Notes: a model not told the origin generated them from the sequence alone. A stretch of DNA of 64,000 nt from JBHELG01 sp046263195 (GCA_046263195.1 JBHELG010000033.1:1-64000); one strand, 5' to 3'. Counted from the stretch's first letter, positions 23,701 to 32,775 are shown. Translations and numbers: made by a program.

Positions 23701-24588
23701 GACGCCTTCCCCCACCTCGTCGAGCTCGTCGACCGGGCCGTGGAGATGGTCGCCTCGCTCGACGAGCCCGACGAGTGGAACTTCGTCGCCAAGCATGCTC
23801 GCACCGACCAGGCCCGTCACCGGAGCAGTGGCGTTGCCGAGGACATCGCCTGGCGGCGGGCAACGACACGCATCTTCGGCTCGAAGCCGGGCGCCTACGG
23901 GGCGGGTCTCCTGCCGCTGCTCGACGCACGCAACTGGCGCAGCGACGACGACCTGGCCGAGGTCTACGCCGTGTGGGGCGGTTACGCCTACGGGCGTGAC
24001 CTGGACGGCGTCCAGGCCCGCGAGGAGATGGAGACGAACTTCCGGCGCATGGCCGTGGCGGTGAAGAATCAGGACACCCGCGAGCACGACCTCTTCGATT
24101 CGGACGACTACTTCCAGTACCACGGCGGAATGGTCGCCGCGGTCCGAGCCTTGACCGGAGCCAACCCAAAGGCCTATGTCGGGGACTCTGCCGACCCTTC
24201 CCGCCTCCACACCCGATCCCTTCAGGAGGAGACTCACCGGGTCTTCCGTGCGCGAGTCGTGAACCCGCGCTGGATCGCGTCGATGCGCCGCCATGGGTAC
24301 AAGGGGGCTTTCGAGCTGTCCGCCACGGTCGACTATCTCTTCGGTTACGACGCCACCGCGGGCGTCGTCGACGACTGGATGTACGAAGCCCTCGCATCCC
24401 GCTACGTGTTCGACCCCGAGACCCGAGCCTTCCTCGAGCGGTCGAACCCCTGGGCGCTGAAGGCCATGGTGGAGCGCCTGCTCGAGGCGGCCGAGCGCGG
24501 ATTGTGGGCCGAACCGGGCGACGGAACGCTGGATGCCCTCCGTGCCGCCTACCTCGACGTGGACGGCGAGCTGGAGGGAAGGACGTGA
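20767..24588 (+). CDS. cobN: Cobaltochelatase subunit CobN
   Basis: 1273 residues, the normal length of the large chelatase subunit. Characteristic runs include GVIFYRAHFVAGNMGFIDAL, DALVLTVLAMGGSNAADAES, NPIAIYHDPHLPPTHHYLA, VVHLGKHGTLEWLPGKGLGL, LPTGKNFYSVDPKGLPS, VVWGTANMRTNGDDIAEVLA, RVDVTVRISGFFRDAFPHLV and GAFELSATVDYLFGYDAT. With an AAA/vWA partner it inserts cobalt into hydrogenobyrinic acid a,c-diamide, the late (oxygen-tolerant) insertion route. ATGA overlap with cobQ; the chelatase partner gene begins 7 nt after its stop. Residues 780-870 contain low-complexity Ala/Pro linkers, common in actinobacterial CobN. Confidence 0.95.
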   Translation: MSSAKVERPMILFLTTADTEVLAAAEAGERLPAGFPHVRPVNPVDAPDDSGELSRWLDEVLKGVVVVLVRLLGGRRAWPAGFDLVRELCQARNLPLLAFGGEDVVDAELTAASTVPSGVIRHGFEYLRHGGVENTVELLRFVADTVLFGGFGFGPPTEIPRCGWYRPELKDRLDREKPTIGVIFYRAHFVAGNMGFIDALLEAIEASGANPLAVYAYSLRPEADGRVPALELLADGWEGGRKTADGTFQVDALVLTVLAMGGSNAADAESWEVPALQALDVPVVQALCATSSRERWAASDAGLSPLDVAMQVAMPEFDGRIVTVPCSFKEEVTTAHTSVYRYVPDPERAARVAGTVVRHALLRRTANADKKVAILLSNYPTRHSRVGNAVGLDTPASAIVLLESLREAGFRVEGVPPDGDSLVHALIASGGHDQEFLTEAQLAGASGRLEAERYAAWFQRLPVSLREAVERHWGPPPGELYLSPDRRAFVVSGLVFGHVFVGIQPPRGFGENPIAIYHDPHLPPTHHYLAAYCWLREEFGAHAVVHLGKHGTLEWLPGKGLGLSAGCAPDAALGDLPLFYPFVVNDPGEGTQAKRRAHATIVDHLVAPMMRAETYDDLARLEQLLDEHAQVESLDPSKLPAIRAQIWEVLTRAELHRDLSLSEPPEDFGELVLQVDGYLCEIKDLQVRDGLHVLGVPPEGEQLRGLAKAILRLPQRAGLPGLRSAVGQVFGLDERWLLEEPGQPSAAPPALLAIAPGAARTRADLLDRLEELVDRLLEALDAKGWDASAAEAVVQDVLLDPPRPAPAEHGPGGGRSSPVIEVLRLACAEVVPRLRASSREVEALLAGLDGRFVPPGPSGSPTRGRLDVLPTGKNFYSVDPKGLPSRLAWEVGQRMACDLLARYQRDEGALPESIGIVVWGTANMRTNGDDIAEVLALLGVRPLWSDESRRVIGLEVTPLEELGRPRVDVTVRISGFFRDAFPHLVELVDRAVEMVASLDEPDEWNFVAKHARTDQARHRSSGVAEDIAWRRATTRIFGSKPGAYGAGLLPLLDARNWRSDDDLAEVYAVWGGYAYGRDLDGVQAREEMETNFRRMAVAVKNQDTREHDLFDSDDYFQYHGGMVAAVRALTGANPKAYVGDSADPSRLHTRSLQEETHRVFRARVVNPRWIASMRRHGYKGAFELSATVDYLFGYDATAGVVDDWMYEALASRYVFDPETRAFLERSNPWALKAMVERLLEAAERGLWAEPGDGTLDALRAAYLDVDGELEGRT

Positions 24589-24595
24589 GGGTCAC

Positions 24596-26536
24596 GTGAG
24601 CGTTCCCTACCCGTTCCCTGCGATCGTGGCGCAGGAGCAGCTGAAGCTCGCTCTCCTCCTGAACGCCGTGGATCCCACCATCGGCGGGGTACTCGTACGC
24701 GGCGAGAAGGGCACGGCGAAGTCGACCGCCGTACGGGCCCTTGCTGCCCTCCTGCCTGAGCTCACGATGGTCGTCGACTGTCCCTTCATCTGCGACCCCG
24801 CCGCGCCCAACCCGACCTGCCCAGCCGGCCCTCACAACGGCACCGAGGGCGTCCGGCGCCCGACCCGGCTCGTCGAGCTACCGGTCGGGGCCACCGAGGA
24901 CCGCGTGTCCGGCTCCATCGACATCGAACGCGCCCTGACGGAAGGAGCGCGCGCATTCGAGCCTGGCCTACTCGCCGCCGCCCACCGCGGGATCCTCTAC
25001 GTCGACGAGGTGAACCTCCTTGCCGACCACCTCGTCGACCTCCTCCTCGACGCCGCCGCGATGGGCACGAACCATGTGGAGCGAGAAGGCATTTCTGTGC
25101 GCCACCCGGCGCGTTTTCTTCTCGTCGGCACGATGAATCCCGAGGAGGGCGAACTTCGGCCGCAGCTGCTCGACCGCTTCGGTCTCACCGTGGAGATCAC
25201 GGCGCCGCGTGACCCCGTCCTGCGGAGCGAGGTCGTCCGTCGCCGTCTGGCCTATGAAGCCGATCCCCTGCGCTTCGCCTTCCGCTTCGTGGCGGAGGAG
25301 ACCCGGCTCGCAGAGGGGATCCTCGCGGCCCGTGGGCTGCTGGACCGGGTCGAACTGCCGGAGAGGGAGCTCGACCGCATAGTCGCCGTCTGTTCCGCCT
25401 TCGAGGTGGACGGACTGCGTGCCGACATCATCATGGCCAAGGCCGCTCGTGCCCTGGCCGCCTGGGAGGGTCGAAGGACGGTCGAGCGGGACGACGTCCG
25501 CCGGACTGCGCTCCTGACCCTGCCTCACCGTCGCCGCCGCCAGCCCTTCGAGTCCCCAGGGATGGACGAGGACATGCTCGAGCGCGTCCTCGGTGACGAT
25601 GACAGGCCCCAGCCACCCCCCCGCGGTTCCACCTCCGCCGACGAGCCCACGCAAGGCTCCGGGCGAGGCGAGGCGCACGCTGCTCCCCCGCCGACAGAGC
25701 ATGCGAAGGCGGAGGCACCGGAACGTCTGCTCGACGCAGGGGAGGTGTTCCGCCCGGCCGTCCTCACCGTGCCCGGTGTCGGTGCCGGGGCCTATGGCCG
25801 GCGCAGCCCCAGCGAATCGAGCCTCGGCCGCGAGGTAGGCGTGGGAGATCCCAGCGGCGGCAGACTCGCTCTGGCCGCGACCGTGAGGGTCGCTGCCCCG
25901 CACCAAGCGGTCCGAGGCCGCATCCCAGGCGAACCTCTCCAGCTCCGACCAGAGGACCTGCGCGGCCGGATCCGTCAGGGACGAGAAGGCAATCTCATCG
26001 TCTTCGTCCTCGATGCCTCAGGCTCCATGGGAGCGCAAAGCCGCATGACCGCGGTGAAGGGTGCCGTCCGGTCGCTGCTGCTGGACGCCTACCAACGGCG
26101 CGACAAGGTCTCCCTCGTCGCCTTCCGCGGTGACGGTGCCGAGCTTGTCCTGCCACCCACATCCTCGGTGGAACTCGCCGACCGGCGTCTCCTCGGACTG
26201 CGCACCGGGGGGCGTACACCTCTTGCCGCCGGGCTCGTCCGGGCCCATGAGCTCCTCGCCGCCGAGTCGGTCCGCGAACCACAACGCCGTCCCCTGCTCG
26301 TCCTGCTCACCGACGGCCGTGCCAACTCGAGCGGGGGACTGGAAGCGGCGCAGCGGACCGCCGCGGCTCTCGCGCGGCGCCGAGTCGCAGCCGCAGTCGT
26401 CGACACGGAGGAGGGCTATGTTCGCCTCGGGCTCGCCGCCGCAGTGGCCCGCCAGCTTCGTGCCCCCTGCCTACGACTCGAGGAGCTCGCCGCCGCTCAT
26501 CTTGCCGACGCCGTCCGCAGCCTGAGCGCGGCGTAG
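24596..26536 (+). CDS. Fused AAA+/vWA chelatase subunit (ChlI-ChlD type), cobaltochelatase partner
   Basis: 646 residues from the GTG at 24596. The N-terminal AAA+ domain has Walker A GEKGTAKST (residues 36-44), Walker B GILYVDEVNLL near 137 and sensor GTMNPEEGELRPQLLDRFGL. An acidic, Pro-rich linker (about 330-430) leads to a C-terminal integrin I/vWA domain with MIDAS residues in VFVLDASGSMGAQ, TGGRTPLAAGL and VLLTDGRANSS. In actinobacteria this single fused protein stands in for CobS plus CobT in driving CobN, and resembles magnesium chelatase BchI-BchD. Adjacent cobN and no chlorophyll genes support the cobalt role. Confidence 0.9.
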   Translation: MSVPYPFPAIVAQEQLKLALLLNAVDPTIGGVLVRGEKGTAKSTAVRALAALLPELTMVVDCPFICDPAAPNPTCPAGPHNGTEGVRRPTRLVELPVGATEDRVSGSIDIERALTEGARAFEPGLLAAAHRGILYVDEVNLLADHLVDLLLDAAAMGTNHVEREGISVRHPARFLLVGTMNPEEGELRPQLLDRFGLTVEITAPRDPVLRSEVVRRRLAYEADPLRFAFRFVAEETRLAEGILAARGLLDRVELPERELDRIVAVCSAFEVDGLRADIIMAKAARALAAWEGRRTVERDDVRRTALLTLPHRRRRQPFESPGMDEDMLERVLGDDDRPQPPPRGSTSADEPTQGSGRGEAHAAPPPTEHAKAEAPERLLDAGEVFRPAVLTVPGVGAGAYGRRSPSESSLGREVGVGDPSGGRLALAATVRVAAPHQAVRGRIPGEPLQLRPEDLRGRIRQGREGNLIVFVLDASGSMGAQSRMTAVKGAVRSLLLDAYQRRDKVSLVAFRGDGAELVLPPTSSVELADRRLLGLRTGGRTPLAAGLVRAHELLAAESVREPQRRPLLVLLTDGRANSSGGLEAAQRTAAALARRRVAAAVVDTEEGYVRLGLAAAVARQLRAPCLRLEELAAAHLADAVRSLSAA

Positions 26537-26555
26537 AGGCGTGCGAGGAGGGGGC

Positions 26556-27155
26556 ATGGAAAGGACGGTCCAGCCAGAGAGCGCTCCCGCGGGACAGGCA
26601 GACAGAGCTCCTCAAGAGCGTCGCCGTCGCAGACGTGAGCGTCCGCTGCTCGTCGTCCACACCGGTCAAGGCAAAGGCAAGTCCACGGCCGCGTTCGGAC
26701 TCATGCTCCGGGCCTGGAACCAGGGCTGGCGCATCGGCGTGTTCCAGTTCATCAAGTCCGGAAAGTGGAAGGTCGGGGAGGAGGCCGCGGCTCGAGCCCT
26801 CGGCAACATCGACTGGTTCAAGATGGGTGACGGCTGGACATGGACCTCGCGTGACCTCGAGGACTCCGCGGAACTTGCCCGCGAAGGCTGGGAGGAGGTC
26901 AAGCGCTGCCTGATCGACCAGCGCTATGAGTTCCTCCTCCTCGACGAGTTCACCTACCCCATGAAGTTCGGCTGGGTGGCCACCCCCGACGTCGTCACGG
27001 CTCTCGTGACCAGGCCGGGGTTCCAACACGTCGTCATCACCGGTCGCGACGCCCCGACCGAGCTCGTAGACGCAGCGGATCTCGTTACCGAGATGCGCAA
27101 GATCCGCCACCCCTTCGACCACGGTCACCGCGGCCAGAAGGGCATCGAGTGGTAG
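26556..27155 (+). CDS. cobO: Cob(I)yrinic acid a,c-diamide adenosyltransferase CobO/BtuR
   Basis: 199 residues. GAGGAGGGGG immediately upstream selects the ATG at 26556 over a GTG at 26541. After a basic disordered start (RRRRRRERP), VVHTGQGKGKSTAAFGLMLR is the P-loop; VFQFIKSGKWKVGE, DWFKMGDGWTWTSRD, LLDEFTYPMKFGW and GRDAPTELVDAADLVTEMRK are all typical of CobA/CobO-type transferases. It adds the 5'-deoxyadenosyl group to Co(I). It overlaps cobB by 7 nt. Confidence 0.95.
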   Translation: MERTVQPESAPAGQADRAPQERRRRRRERPLLVVHTGQGKGKSTAAFGLMLRAWNQGWRIGVFQFIKSGKWKVGEEAAARALGNIDWFKMGDGWTWTSRDLEDSAELAREGWEEVKRCLIDQRYEFLLLDEFTYPMKFGWVATPDVVTALVTRPGFQHVVITGRDAPTELVDAADLVTEMRKIRHPFDHGHRGQKGIEW

Positions 27156-28534
27156 CACGCCTCGTCGTGGCCGGCACTCGCTCGGGTGTGGGCAAGACAA
27201 CCGTCGCGGTGGGGCTCATGGCCGCCCTGCGCGCGCGTGGTCTGATGGTGTCCGGGCACAAGATCGGCCCCGACTTCATCGACCCGAGCTACCACGCCCT
27301 CGCCAGCGGTCGTCCGCCCCGCAACCTGGACGCGTTCCTCGTCGGTTCGGACCTCATCGGGCCCCTCTTCGCACACGGCGCGGAAGGCGCTGACGTCGCC
27401 ATCATCGAAGGTGTCATGGGCCTGTTCGATGGGCGGGCCGGCGGCGACGAGGCCTCCACGGCCCACGTCTCCCGCCTCCTCGCCGCACCCGTGCTGCTCG
27501 TGGTCGATGCGGCCGCCGTTTCCCGTTCGGTAGCCGCAGAAGTGCTTGGCTTTGTCACCTTCGACCGGAGTGTGCGCGTCGCCGGGGTCGTGCTGAACCG
27601 CGTCGGATCCGACGGGCACGAGCGGCTGCTGCGTGAAGCGCTGGCGCCCCTCGGACTGCCGGTCGTCGGAGCACTGCGACGCGACGATCGCCTCGCCACC
27701 CCCTCCCGACACCTCGGGCTCATTCCGAGCTCAGAACGCGAATCAGAGGCTCGGGCCACGGTCTCAGCGGCTGGGGCAGCGGTCCTCGAGCGGGTCGACC
27801 TCGACGCTGTGCTTCCTCTCGCCCGCTCGGCTCCGTCGTTCGACGTCGAACCGTGGTCACCACAACGTGCGCTCGGGCTGACCGAGCCGGCCCGACCAGC
27901 CGCGCTCGTAGCCGTCGCCGGCGGTCCTGCCTTCACCTTCGTCTACACCGAGCACCGGGAACTGCTTGCCGCCGCCGGTGCCGACCTCGTCACCGTCGAT
28001 CCCACCTGCGACGAATCCTTGCCACAGGGCACGGCCGCGCTCTACCTCGGCGGCGGCTTCCCCGAGGAGCACACAGCCGAGCTCGCGGGAAACGCCGCCA
28101 TGCGAGCGGCTGTCACCGCCTTCCGCGGCCCCATCGTGGCCGAGTGCGGCGGGCTGCTCTACCTGTGCCGGCGTCTGTCCGGCGAGCCCATGTGCGGAAT
28201 CGTCGCGGCCGACGCCACCTGGGGGCGTCAGCTCGTGCTCGCATACCGGGAAGCGAGGACGGCCTCTCCTTCGCCTCTCGGTCCGACCGGCACGCCGGCC
28301 CGCGCTCACGAGTTCCACCGTACGACGTTGACGCCGCGGGCCGGCCCGGGAAGGACCGTAGGCCCGGGCGGGCGGATCGGTGTGCGTCCGGCGTGGCGTC
28401 TGGAGGACGGCAGCGTGGAAGGGTTCGCGGACCGGCGTCTGCACGCGAGCTACCTCCATCCCCACTGGGCGGCGGCCCCGCGCCTGGCTGGGGCCCTCGT
28501 GACAGCCGCCACATCCGGCGTGGTGGCGACGTGA
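27149..28534 (+). CDS. cobB: Cobyrinic acid a,c-diamide synthase CobB/CbiA
   Basis: 461 residues from a GTG at 27149. P-loop VAGTRSGVGKTTVAVGLMAA, then KIGPDFIDPSYHALASGRPP and EGVMGLFDGRAGGDEASTAH for the ATPase half; the glutaminase half has ALYLGGGFPEEHTAEL, nucleophile Cys in VAECGGLLYLCR and ASYLHPHW. The enzyme amidates the a and c carboxylates of cobyrinate or hydrogenobyrinate. Both substrates occur in the family, so the protein cannot decide between the early- and late-cobalt routes. GTGA overlap with cobI. Confidence 0.94.
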   Translation: MVARLVVAGTRSGVGKTTVAVGLMAALRARGLMVSGHKIGPDFIDPSYHALASGRPPRNLDAFLVGSDLIGPLFAHGAEGADVAIIEGVMGLFDGRAGGDEASTAHVSRLLAAPVLLVVDAAAVSRSVAAEVLGFVTFDRSVRVAGVVLNRVGSDGHERLLREALAPLGLPVVGALRRDDRLATPSRHLGLIPSSERESEARATVSAAGAAVLERVDLDAVLPLARSAPSFDVEPWSPQRALGLTEPARPAALVAVAGGPAFTFVYTEHRELLAAAGADLVTVDPTCDESLPQGTAALYLGGGFPEEHTAELAGNAAMRAAVTAFRGPIVAECGGLLYLCRRLSGEPMCGIVAADATWGRQLVLAYREARTASPSPLGPTGTPARAHEFHRTTLTPRAGPGRTVGPGGRIGVRPAWRLEDGSVEGFADRRLHASYLHPHWAAAPRLAGALVTAATSGVVAT

Positions 28535-29262
28535 GCGGGAGACTCGTCGGCGTCGGCGTCGGGCCTGGCGACCCTGCCCTTCTCACCATCAAGGGCCGGG
28601 AGGTGCTGCTCCGAGCGGACGTCGTGTTCGTTCCCGTCGCAAGGGAGAGCGGGCCACGTGATGACGGCGAGCTCGGCTATGCAGAGCGGGTCGTGCTCGC
28701 CCACGTGTCCAAGCCACCGCGGCGGCTCGCCTTCGACCTCGACCCGTCGCAGCGGGAGGCGGTCTGGAGCGAGGCCGGGAAAGAGGTCGCCGCAGTCGTA
28801 GCTGGCGGAGGCACGGCAGCATTTGCCACCATCGGAGACCCCAACGTCTACTCGACGTTCTCTCGCATCACACGCGTGGTACGAACCCTCGTACCCGGCA
28901 CGACCATCGAGACCGTGCCAGGCATCACGGCGATGCAGGACCTCGCGTCCCGCTCCGGGACCATCCTCGTGGAAGGCGACGAGCGATTGGCGCTGCTGCC
29001 GTTCACGTCCGGGGAGAACGCCCTGCGGGAGGCGCTCGACCGCTTCGACACGGTCGTCTGCTACAAGGGAGGTCGCCGGCTGCCGGACGTCGTCCGGGTG
29101 GTCCAAGAAGCCGGCCGTGCCGACGAGCTCGTCTACGGCGCACGTCTCGGCCTGGCGGGGGAGGAGATCCGCCGCTTCCCCATGGCCGACCCTGCGGGGG
29201 AAACCCCCGCACCCCCTGGGGCCGGCCCCTATCTGTCGACCATCATCGTCACCCGCTCGTGA
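28531..29262 (+). CDS. cobI: Precorrin-2 / cobalt-factor II C20-methyltransferase CobI/CbiL
   Basis: 243 residues. SAM-dependent tetrapyrrole methylase fold: GVGVGPGDPALLTIKGREVL at the N-terminus, GTAAFATIGDPNVYSTFSR, TIETVPGITAMQDLASRSG, and the C-terminal VYGARLGLAGEEIRRF. The GDPNVYSTF segment is that of the C20 methyltransferase rather than the other Cob methylases. It methylates C20, the carbon later extruded on ring contraction. It overlaps cobB and the cobA-hemD fusion by 4 nt each. Confidence 0.92.
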   Translation: MSGRLVGVGVGPGDPALLTIKGREVLLRADVVFVPVARESGPRDDGELGYAERVVLAHVSKPPRRLAFDLDPSQREAVWSEAGKEVAAVVAGGGTAAFATIGDPNVYSTFSRITRVVRTLVPGTTIETVPGITAMQDLASRSGTILVEGDERLALLPFTSGENALREALDRFDTVVCYKGGRRLPDVVRVVQEAGRADELVYGARLGLAGEEIRRFPMADPAGETPAPPGAGPYLSTIIVTRS

Positions 29263-30851
29263 CTCCCTTCCAAGGCCTCGGAGGACCGCCGGCGGTGAGG
29301 GGCACCGTCTACGTCGTCGGCGGCGGGCCGGGCGATCCCGGACTCATCACGCTGCGGGCCGCCGTGCTCCTGACCACCTGCGACGTCGTGGCCTACGACC
29401 GACTGGCCCCACCGGACGCTCTGCGTCTCATCCCCGAGGACGCCGAGCAACTGTGCGTCGGTAAGCGCTCCGGCGAGGCCGGTGCGAGCCGTGACGATGT
29501 CCACGATCTGCTCGTAGCACGCGCGAGGTCAGGCAAGGCGGTGGTGCGCCTGAAGGGCGGCGACCCGTTCATCTTCGGACGGGGCGGTGAGGAAGTGGCG
29601 GCCTGCCGTGCCGCCGGAGTGCCGGTCGAGGTCGTGTCCGGAGTGAGCGCGGCGGTGGCCGTGCCCGCCGCGGCCGGCATCCCCCTCACCCACCGGGCCG
29701 TCGCCTCTGGCTTCGCGGTCGTCACCGGACACGAGGACCCCGGCAAGAACGGAGGGCATCTCGACTGGGACGCGCTCGCCGGCTTCCCCGGCACGCTCGT
29801 GTTCCTCATGCCCCTCGAGAACATCGGGCGGATCGCTGACCGGCTCATCGCCAGTGGTCGCCAGCCCGACACACCCGTCGCGCTCGTGTGTCGGGGGACG
29901 ACCTCACATCAGGAGACCGTGGCAGGAACGCTCGCGACCATCCGCGGGCAGGTGAAGCACCTCCAGCTCGTCCCACCCGCCGTCGCGATCGTCGGCGACG
30001 TCGTCCGCCTCCGTGCTGCCGTCGCGTGGAGGGAGCGCCTGCCGCTCCTGGGCATCACCGTGCTCATCCTGCGCACGCTCGCGCGCTCGTCCGCGCTGGC
30101 CGCCCAGATACGCGCACTGGGGGGCGAAGCGCTCGAGGCGCACGTCATGCACACGCGCCCCGGGGACGTCGCCCTTCTCGCCTCGTCCCTGGCTGGCCCG
30201 TCCCAGGTCCAGGCGCTCGTCGTCTCCTCCCCGCCGGCGGTCGACGCACTCGCTGACGCCCTCGCCGCCGTCGGTCGCGACGCTCGAGCTCTGGCCGGCG
30301 TCCGCCTCCTCGCAGTGGGATCGGGGGCGGCCCGCGCTGTGCGTGCTCGTCTTGCCCTCCGTCCCGACGACTCCGCCCCCACCCTGCGCGACCTCGCGAC
30401 CGCGCTCGAGCCGGGCGAGGGCACGGTACTCGTCCTCGCACAGGATGGCGGCGACGACGCCTTCACGGCCGCCGTCGCCGCCAAGGGCTACGTCCCGACC
30501 GTCGTCACCGCGTACCGCACCGAGTCCGTGGAGCGGCTGCCCGACGCGATCACCGAGCGCCTCCAACGGGGGGACATCGACTTCGTCGTGGCCGCCTCGT
30601 CGTCGAGCGCACGTCACTTCGCGGCCCTCGCAGCCGACCTGCCCTGGCGTTCCCGTGTCGTCTCCATCGGACCACGCACGAGCGCTGCGTGCCGTCAGGC
30701 CGGGCTCGACGTCCACGTCGAGGCCGCACCCCACGACTACGCGGGAATCGTCGAAGCGCTCGTCACACAGGCGGCGCTCGTGGAGGCGGGCAACGTGATG
30801 CAAGGCTCGAAAGCTTCCACGCCTCTTCCCGCCGTGGAAGAGGGACCATGA
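29259..30851 (+). CDS. cobA: Fused uroporphyrinogen-III C-methyltransferase and uroporphyrinogen-III synthase (CobA-HemD)
   Basis: 530 residues with two enzymes. Residues 15-255 are the SUMT part: VYVVGGGPGDPGLITLRAAV, VVRLKGGDPFIFGRGGEEV, EVVSGVSAAVAVPAAAGIPL, VVTGHEDPGKN, making precorrin-2 from uroporphyrinogen III. Residues about 265-505 form a HemD domain (VLILRTLARSSALAAQIRAL, VSSPPAVDALADALAA, VLVLAQDGGDDAFTAAVAAK, VVAASSSSARHFAAL), which closes hydroxymethylbilane to uroporphyrinogen III. The fusion channels the branch-point substrate into cobalamin. Such fusions are known in several Gram-positive groups. Conservation in the HemD half is low, as usual for that family. Confidence 0.9.
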   Translation: MTPFQGLGGPPAVRGTVYVVGGGPGDPGLITLRAAVLLTTCDVVAYDRLAPPDALRLIPEDAEQLCVGKRSGEAGASRDDVHDLLVARARSGKAVVRLKGGDPFIFGRGGEEVAACRAAGVPVEVVSGVSAAVAVPAAAGIPLTHRAVASGFAVVTGHEDPGKNGGHLDWDALAGFPGTLVFLMPLENIGRIADRLIASGRQPDTPVALVCRGTTSHQETVAGTLATIRGQVKHLQLVPPAVAIVGDVVRLRAAVAWRERLPLLGITVLILRTLARSSALAAQIRALGGEALEAHVMHTRPGDVALLASSLAGPSQVQALVVSSPPAVDALADALAAVGRDARALAGVRLLAVGSGAARAVRARLALRPDDSAPTLRDLATALEPGEGTVLVLAQDGGDDAFTAAVAAKGYVPTVVTAYRTESVERLPDAITERLQRGDIDFVVAASSSSARHFAALAADLPWRSRVVSIGPRTSAACRQAGLDVHVEAAPHDYAGIVEALVTQAALVEAGNVMQGSKASTPLPAVEEGP

Positions 30852-31618
30852 CCCGGCGCGGCAAGGTCTGGTTCGTCGGTGCCGGGCCCGGCGCGGCCGA
30901 CCTCATCACGGTGCGGGGGGCTCGGGTCATCGGCCAAGCTGACGTCGTGATGTGGGCGGCGAGCCTCGTCCACCCCGACATCCTCACCTACGCCCCCCCC
31001 GAGGCAGAGGTGCTCGACTCCTCCCGCCTCACCCTCGAGCAGGTCCTCAGCCGCTACACGGAAGCCGCCGAACGGGGCGAGAGGGTCGCGCGTATCCACT
31101 CGGGTGACCCCGGCCTCTACGGAGCGATCCAAGAGCAGATCGATGCGCTCGACGGTCTCGACCTGGACTGGGAGATCGTCCCGGGCGTGTCGTCGCTGGG
31201 AGCCGCCGCCGCCGTGCTCGGTCGGGAACTGACCGTCCCCGAGGTCGCCCAGTCGGTCATCCTCACGCGTCTGGCCACCTCCACGCCCATGCCAGCCGGA
31301 GAAGACCTGCGCTCATTCGCCGGACATGGCACCACCATGGCGCTGTTCCTGTCGGCTTCGCGACCCCGGAAGCTCCAAGACGAACTGCTGGCCGGCGGAT
31401 ACCCGCCCCACACCCCGTGCGCGGTGGTCTACCGCGCATCCTGGCCCGAGCAGCTCGTGTTGCGCTGTTCGCTTGGGGAGCTCGCTGCGGCCATCCGCAG
31501 CGCCCGGCTTCGGCAGCACACGCTCGTCCTCGTCGGCCCTGCGCTTGCCGGCAGCGGCACGCGCAGCCAGCTCTATTCGCCCGGCTTCAGTCACCAGTAC
31601 CGGCTGGCGAAGGCATGA
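30848..31618 (+). CDS. cobM: Precorrin-4 / cobalt-precorrin-4 C11-methyltransferase CobM/CbiF
   Basis: 256 residues. VWFVGAGPGAADLITVRGAR, VVMWAASLVHPDILTY, ARIHSGDPGLYGAIQEQ, EIVPGVSSLGAAAAVLGREL and VILTRLATSTPMP are the typical CobM/CbiF sequence. It transfers a methyl group to C11 after ring contraction. ATGA overlaps on both sides place it in strict co-translation between the CobA-HemD fusion and cbiD. Confidence 0.94.
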   Translation: MTRRGKVWFVGAGPGAADLITVRGARVIGQADVVMWAASLVHPDILTYAPPEAEVLDSSRLTLEQVLSRYTEAAERGERVARIHSGDPGLYGAIQEQIDALDGLDLDWEIVPGVSSLGAAAAVLGRELTVPEVAQSVILTRLATSTPMPAGEDLRSFAGHGTTMALFLSASRPRKLQDELLAGGYPPHTPCAVVYRASWPEQLVLRCSLGELAAAIRSARLRQHTLVLVGPALAGSGTRSQLYSPGFSHQYRLAKA

Positions 31619-32775
31619 CGAAGCTTCGCGAACCGGACCTGCCTCGAACGGCGAAGGTGCGCACCGGTCCGATGCGCACCGGCTGGACCACAGGGACATG
31701 CGCCTCGGCCGCTGCGAAGGCGGCGCTGACCGCGCTCGTCAGCGGCGAACGGCAAAGCACGATCGAGGTGGCCCTGCCTTCCGGGAGGCGCGTGAGCTTC
31801 CCCGTGCTGAGCTGCGAGCCGGCGGCACACGGCGCGTGGGAGGCGGTGGTGGTCAAAGACGCCGGCGATGATCCCGACTGCACGCACGGAGCCCACCTGA
31901 CCGCCAGGGTGAGTTGGGCCGCTGACCCGGGCGTCCGCCTCGAGCGGGGTGAGGGCGTGGGGGTGGTGACGAAGCCCGGGCTCGGGCTCGAGATCGGCGC
32001 ACCCGCCATCAACCCCGTCCCACGTCGCATGATCACTCACGCCCTCGGCGAGGTCGTCTCCCTCGTCCCGGGTGGGGTCGAGGTGACGATTCGTGTGCCG
32101 GGCGGGGAGCAGATGGCCAAGAAGACCACCAACCGCCGTCTCGGCATCCTCGGGGGCATCTCGGTCCTCGGGACCAGCGGAATCGTGCGACCTTTCTCGA
32201 CCGCATCCTGGAGGGCCTCCGTACTGCAAGCTGTTGACGTCATGGCGGCTCAGGGCGAGGTCACGTGCGTGCTCAGCACCGGGGGACGGACGGAGCGTGC
32301 AGCCCGTCGCCTACTGCCCGCCCTCCCGGAGATCTGCTTCGTGGAGGTGGGTGACTTCTCCGGAGCCGCCATCGAGCGGGCAGCTCGCCTGGGACTCACC
32401 CGGGTGATCTTCGTGGGTATGGCCGGGAAGCTGGCGAAGCTCGGTGCCGGCGTCATGATGACCCACTGGACGCGCTCAAAGGTCAGTGGGGGCTACCTCG
32501 GCCAGCTCACCCATCGAGCAGGGGGTGACCCTCGACTCGTCGCCGCGGTGGCGGCGTCCAACACCGCTCGGCACGCCTACGAGCTGTGGACCCAGGCCGG
32601 CCTGGCCTCCGAGGCGGCGCAGCTGCTCTGCGGCGACGTGGCACGCAACCTGGCGCGGTGGAGCGAGAGACGGCTCGAGGTGGACGTCGTGCTCGTCGAC
32701 TTCGACACGCTCGAGCCCGTCGCCATGTCCGGGGGGAGGAAGCCGGGCGGGCGGGGAACAGGTGGTGCGTGTTGA
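31615..32775 (+). CDS. cbiD: Cobalt-precorrin-5B C1-methyltransferase CbiD
   Basis: 386 residues. MRTGWTTGTCASAAAKAA, VVKDAGDDPDCTHGAHLTA, VGVVTKPGLGLEIGAPAINP, RRLGILGGISVLGTSGIVRP and GMAGKLAKLGAGVMMTHWTR are all CbiD signatures. CbiD methylates C1 in the cobalt-early (anaerobic) route, a step done by CobF in the aerobic route; no CobF is present here. Its presence is a main argument that cobalt is inserted early. It overlaps the next gene by 7 nt. Confidence 0.94.
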   Translation: MTKLREPDLPRTAKVRTGPMRTGWTTGTCASAAAKAALTALVSGERQSTIEVALPSGRRVSFPVLSCEPAAHGAWEAVVVKDAGDDPDCTHGAHLTARVSWAADPGVRLERGEGVGVVTKPGLGLEIGAPAINPVPRRMITHALGEVVSLVPGGVEVTIRVPGGEQMAKKTTNRRLGILGGISVLGTSGIVRPFSTASWRASVLQAVDVMAAQGEVTCVLSTGGRTERAARRLLPALPEICFVEVGDFSGAAIERAARLGLTRVIFVGMAGKLAKLGAGVMMTHWTRSKVSGGYLGQLTHRAGGDPRLVAAVAASNTARHAYELWTQAGLASEAAQLLCGDVARNLARWSERRLEVDVVLVDFDTLEPVAMSGGRKPGGRGTGGAC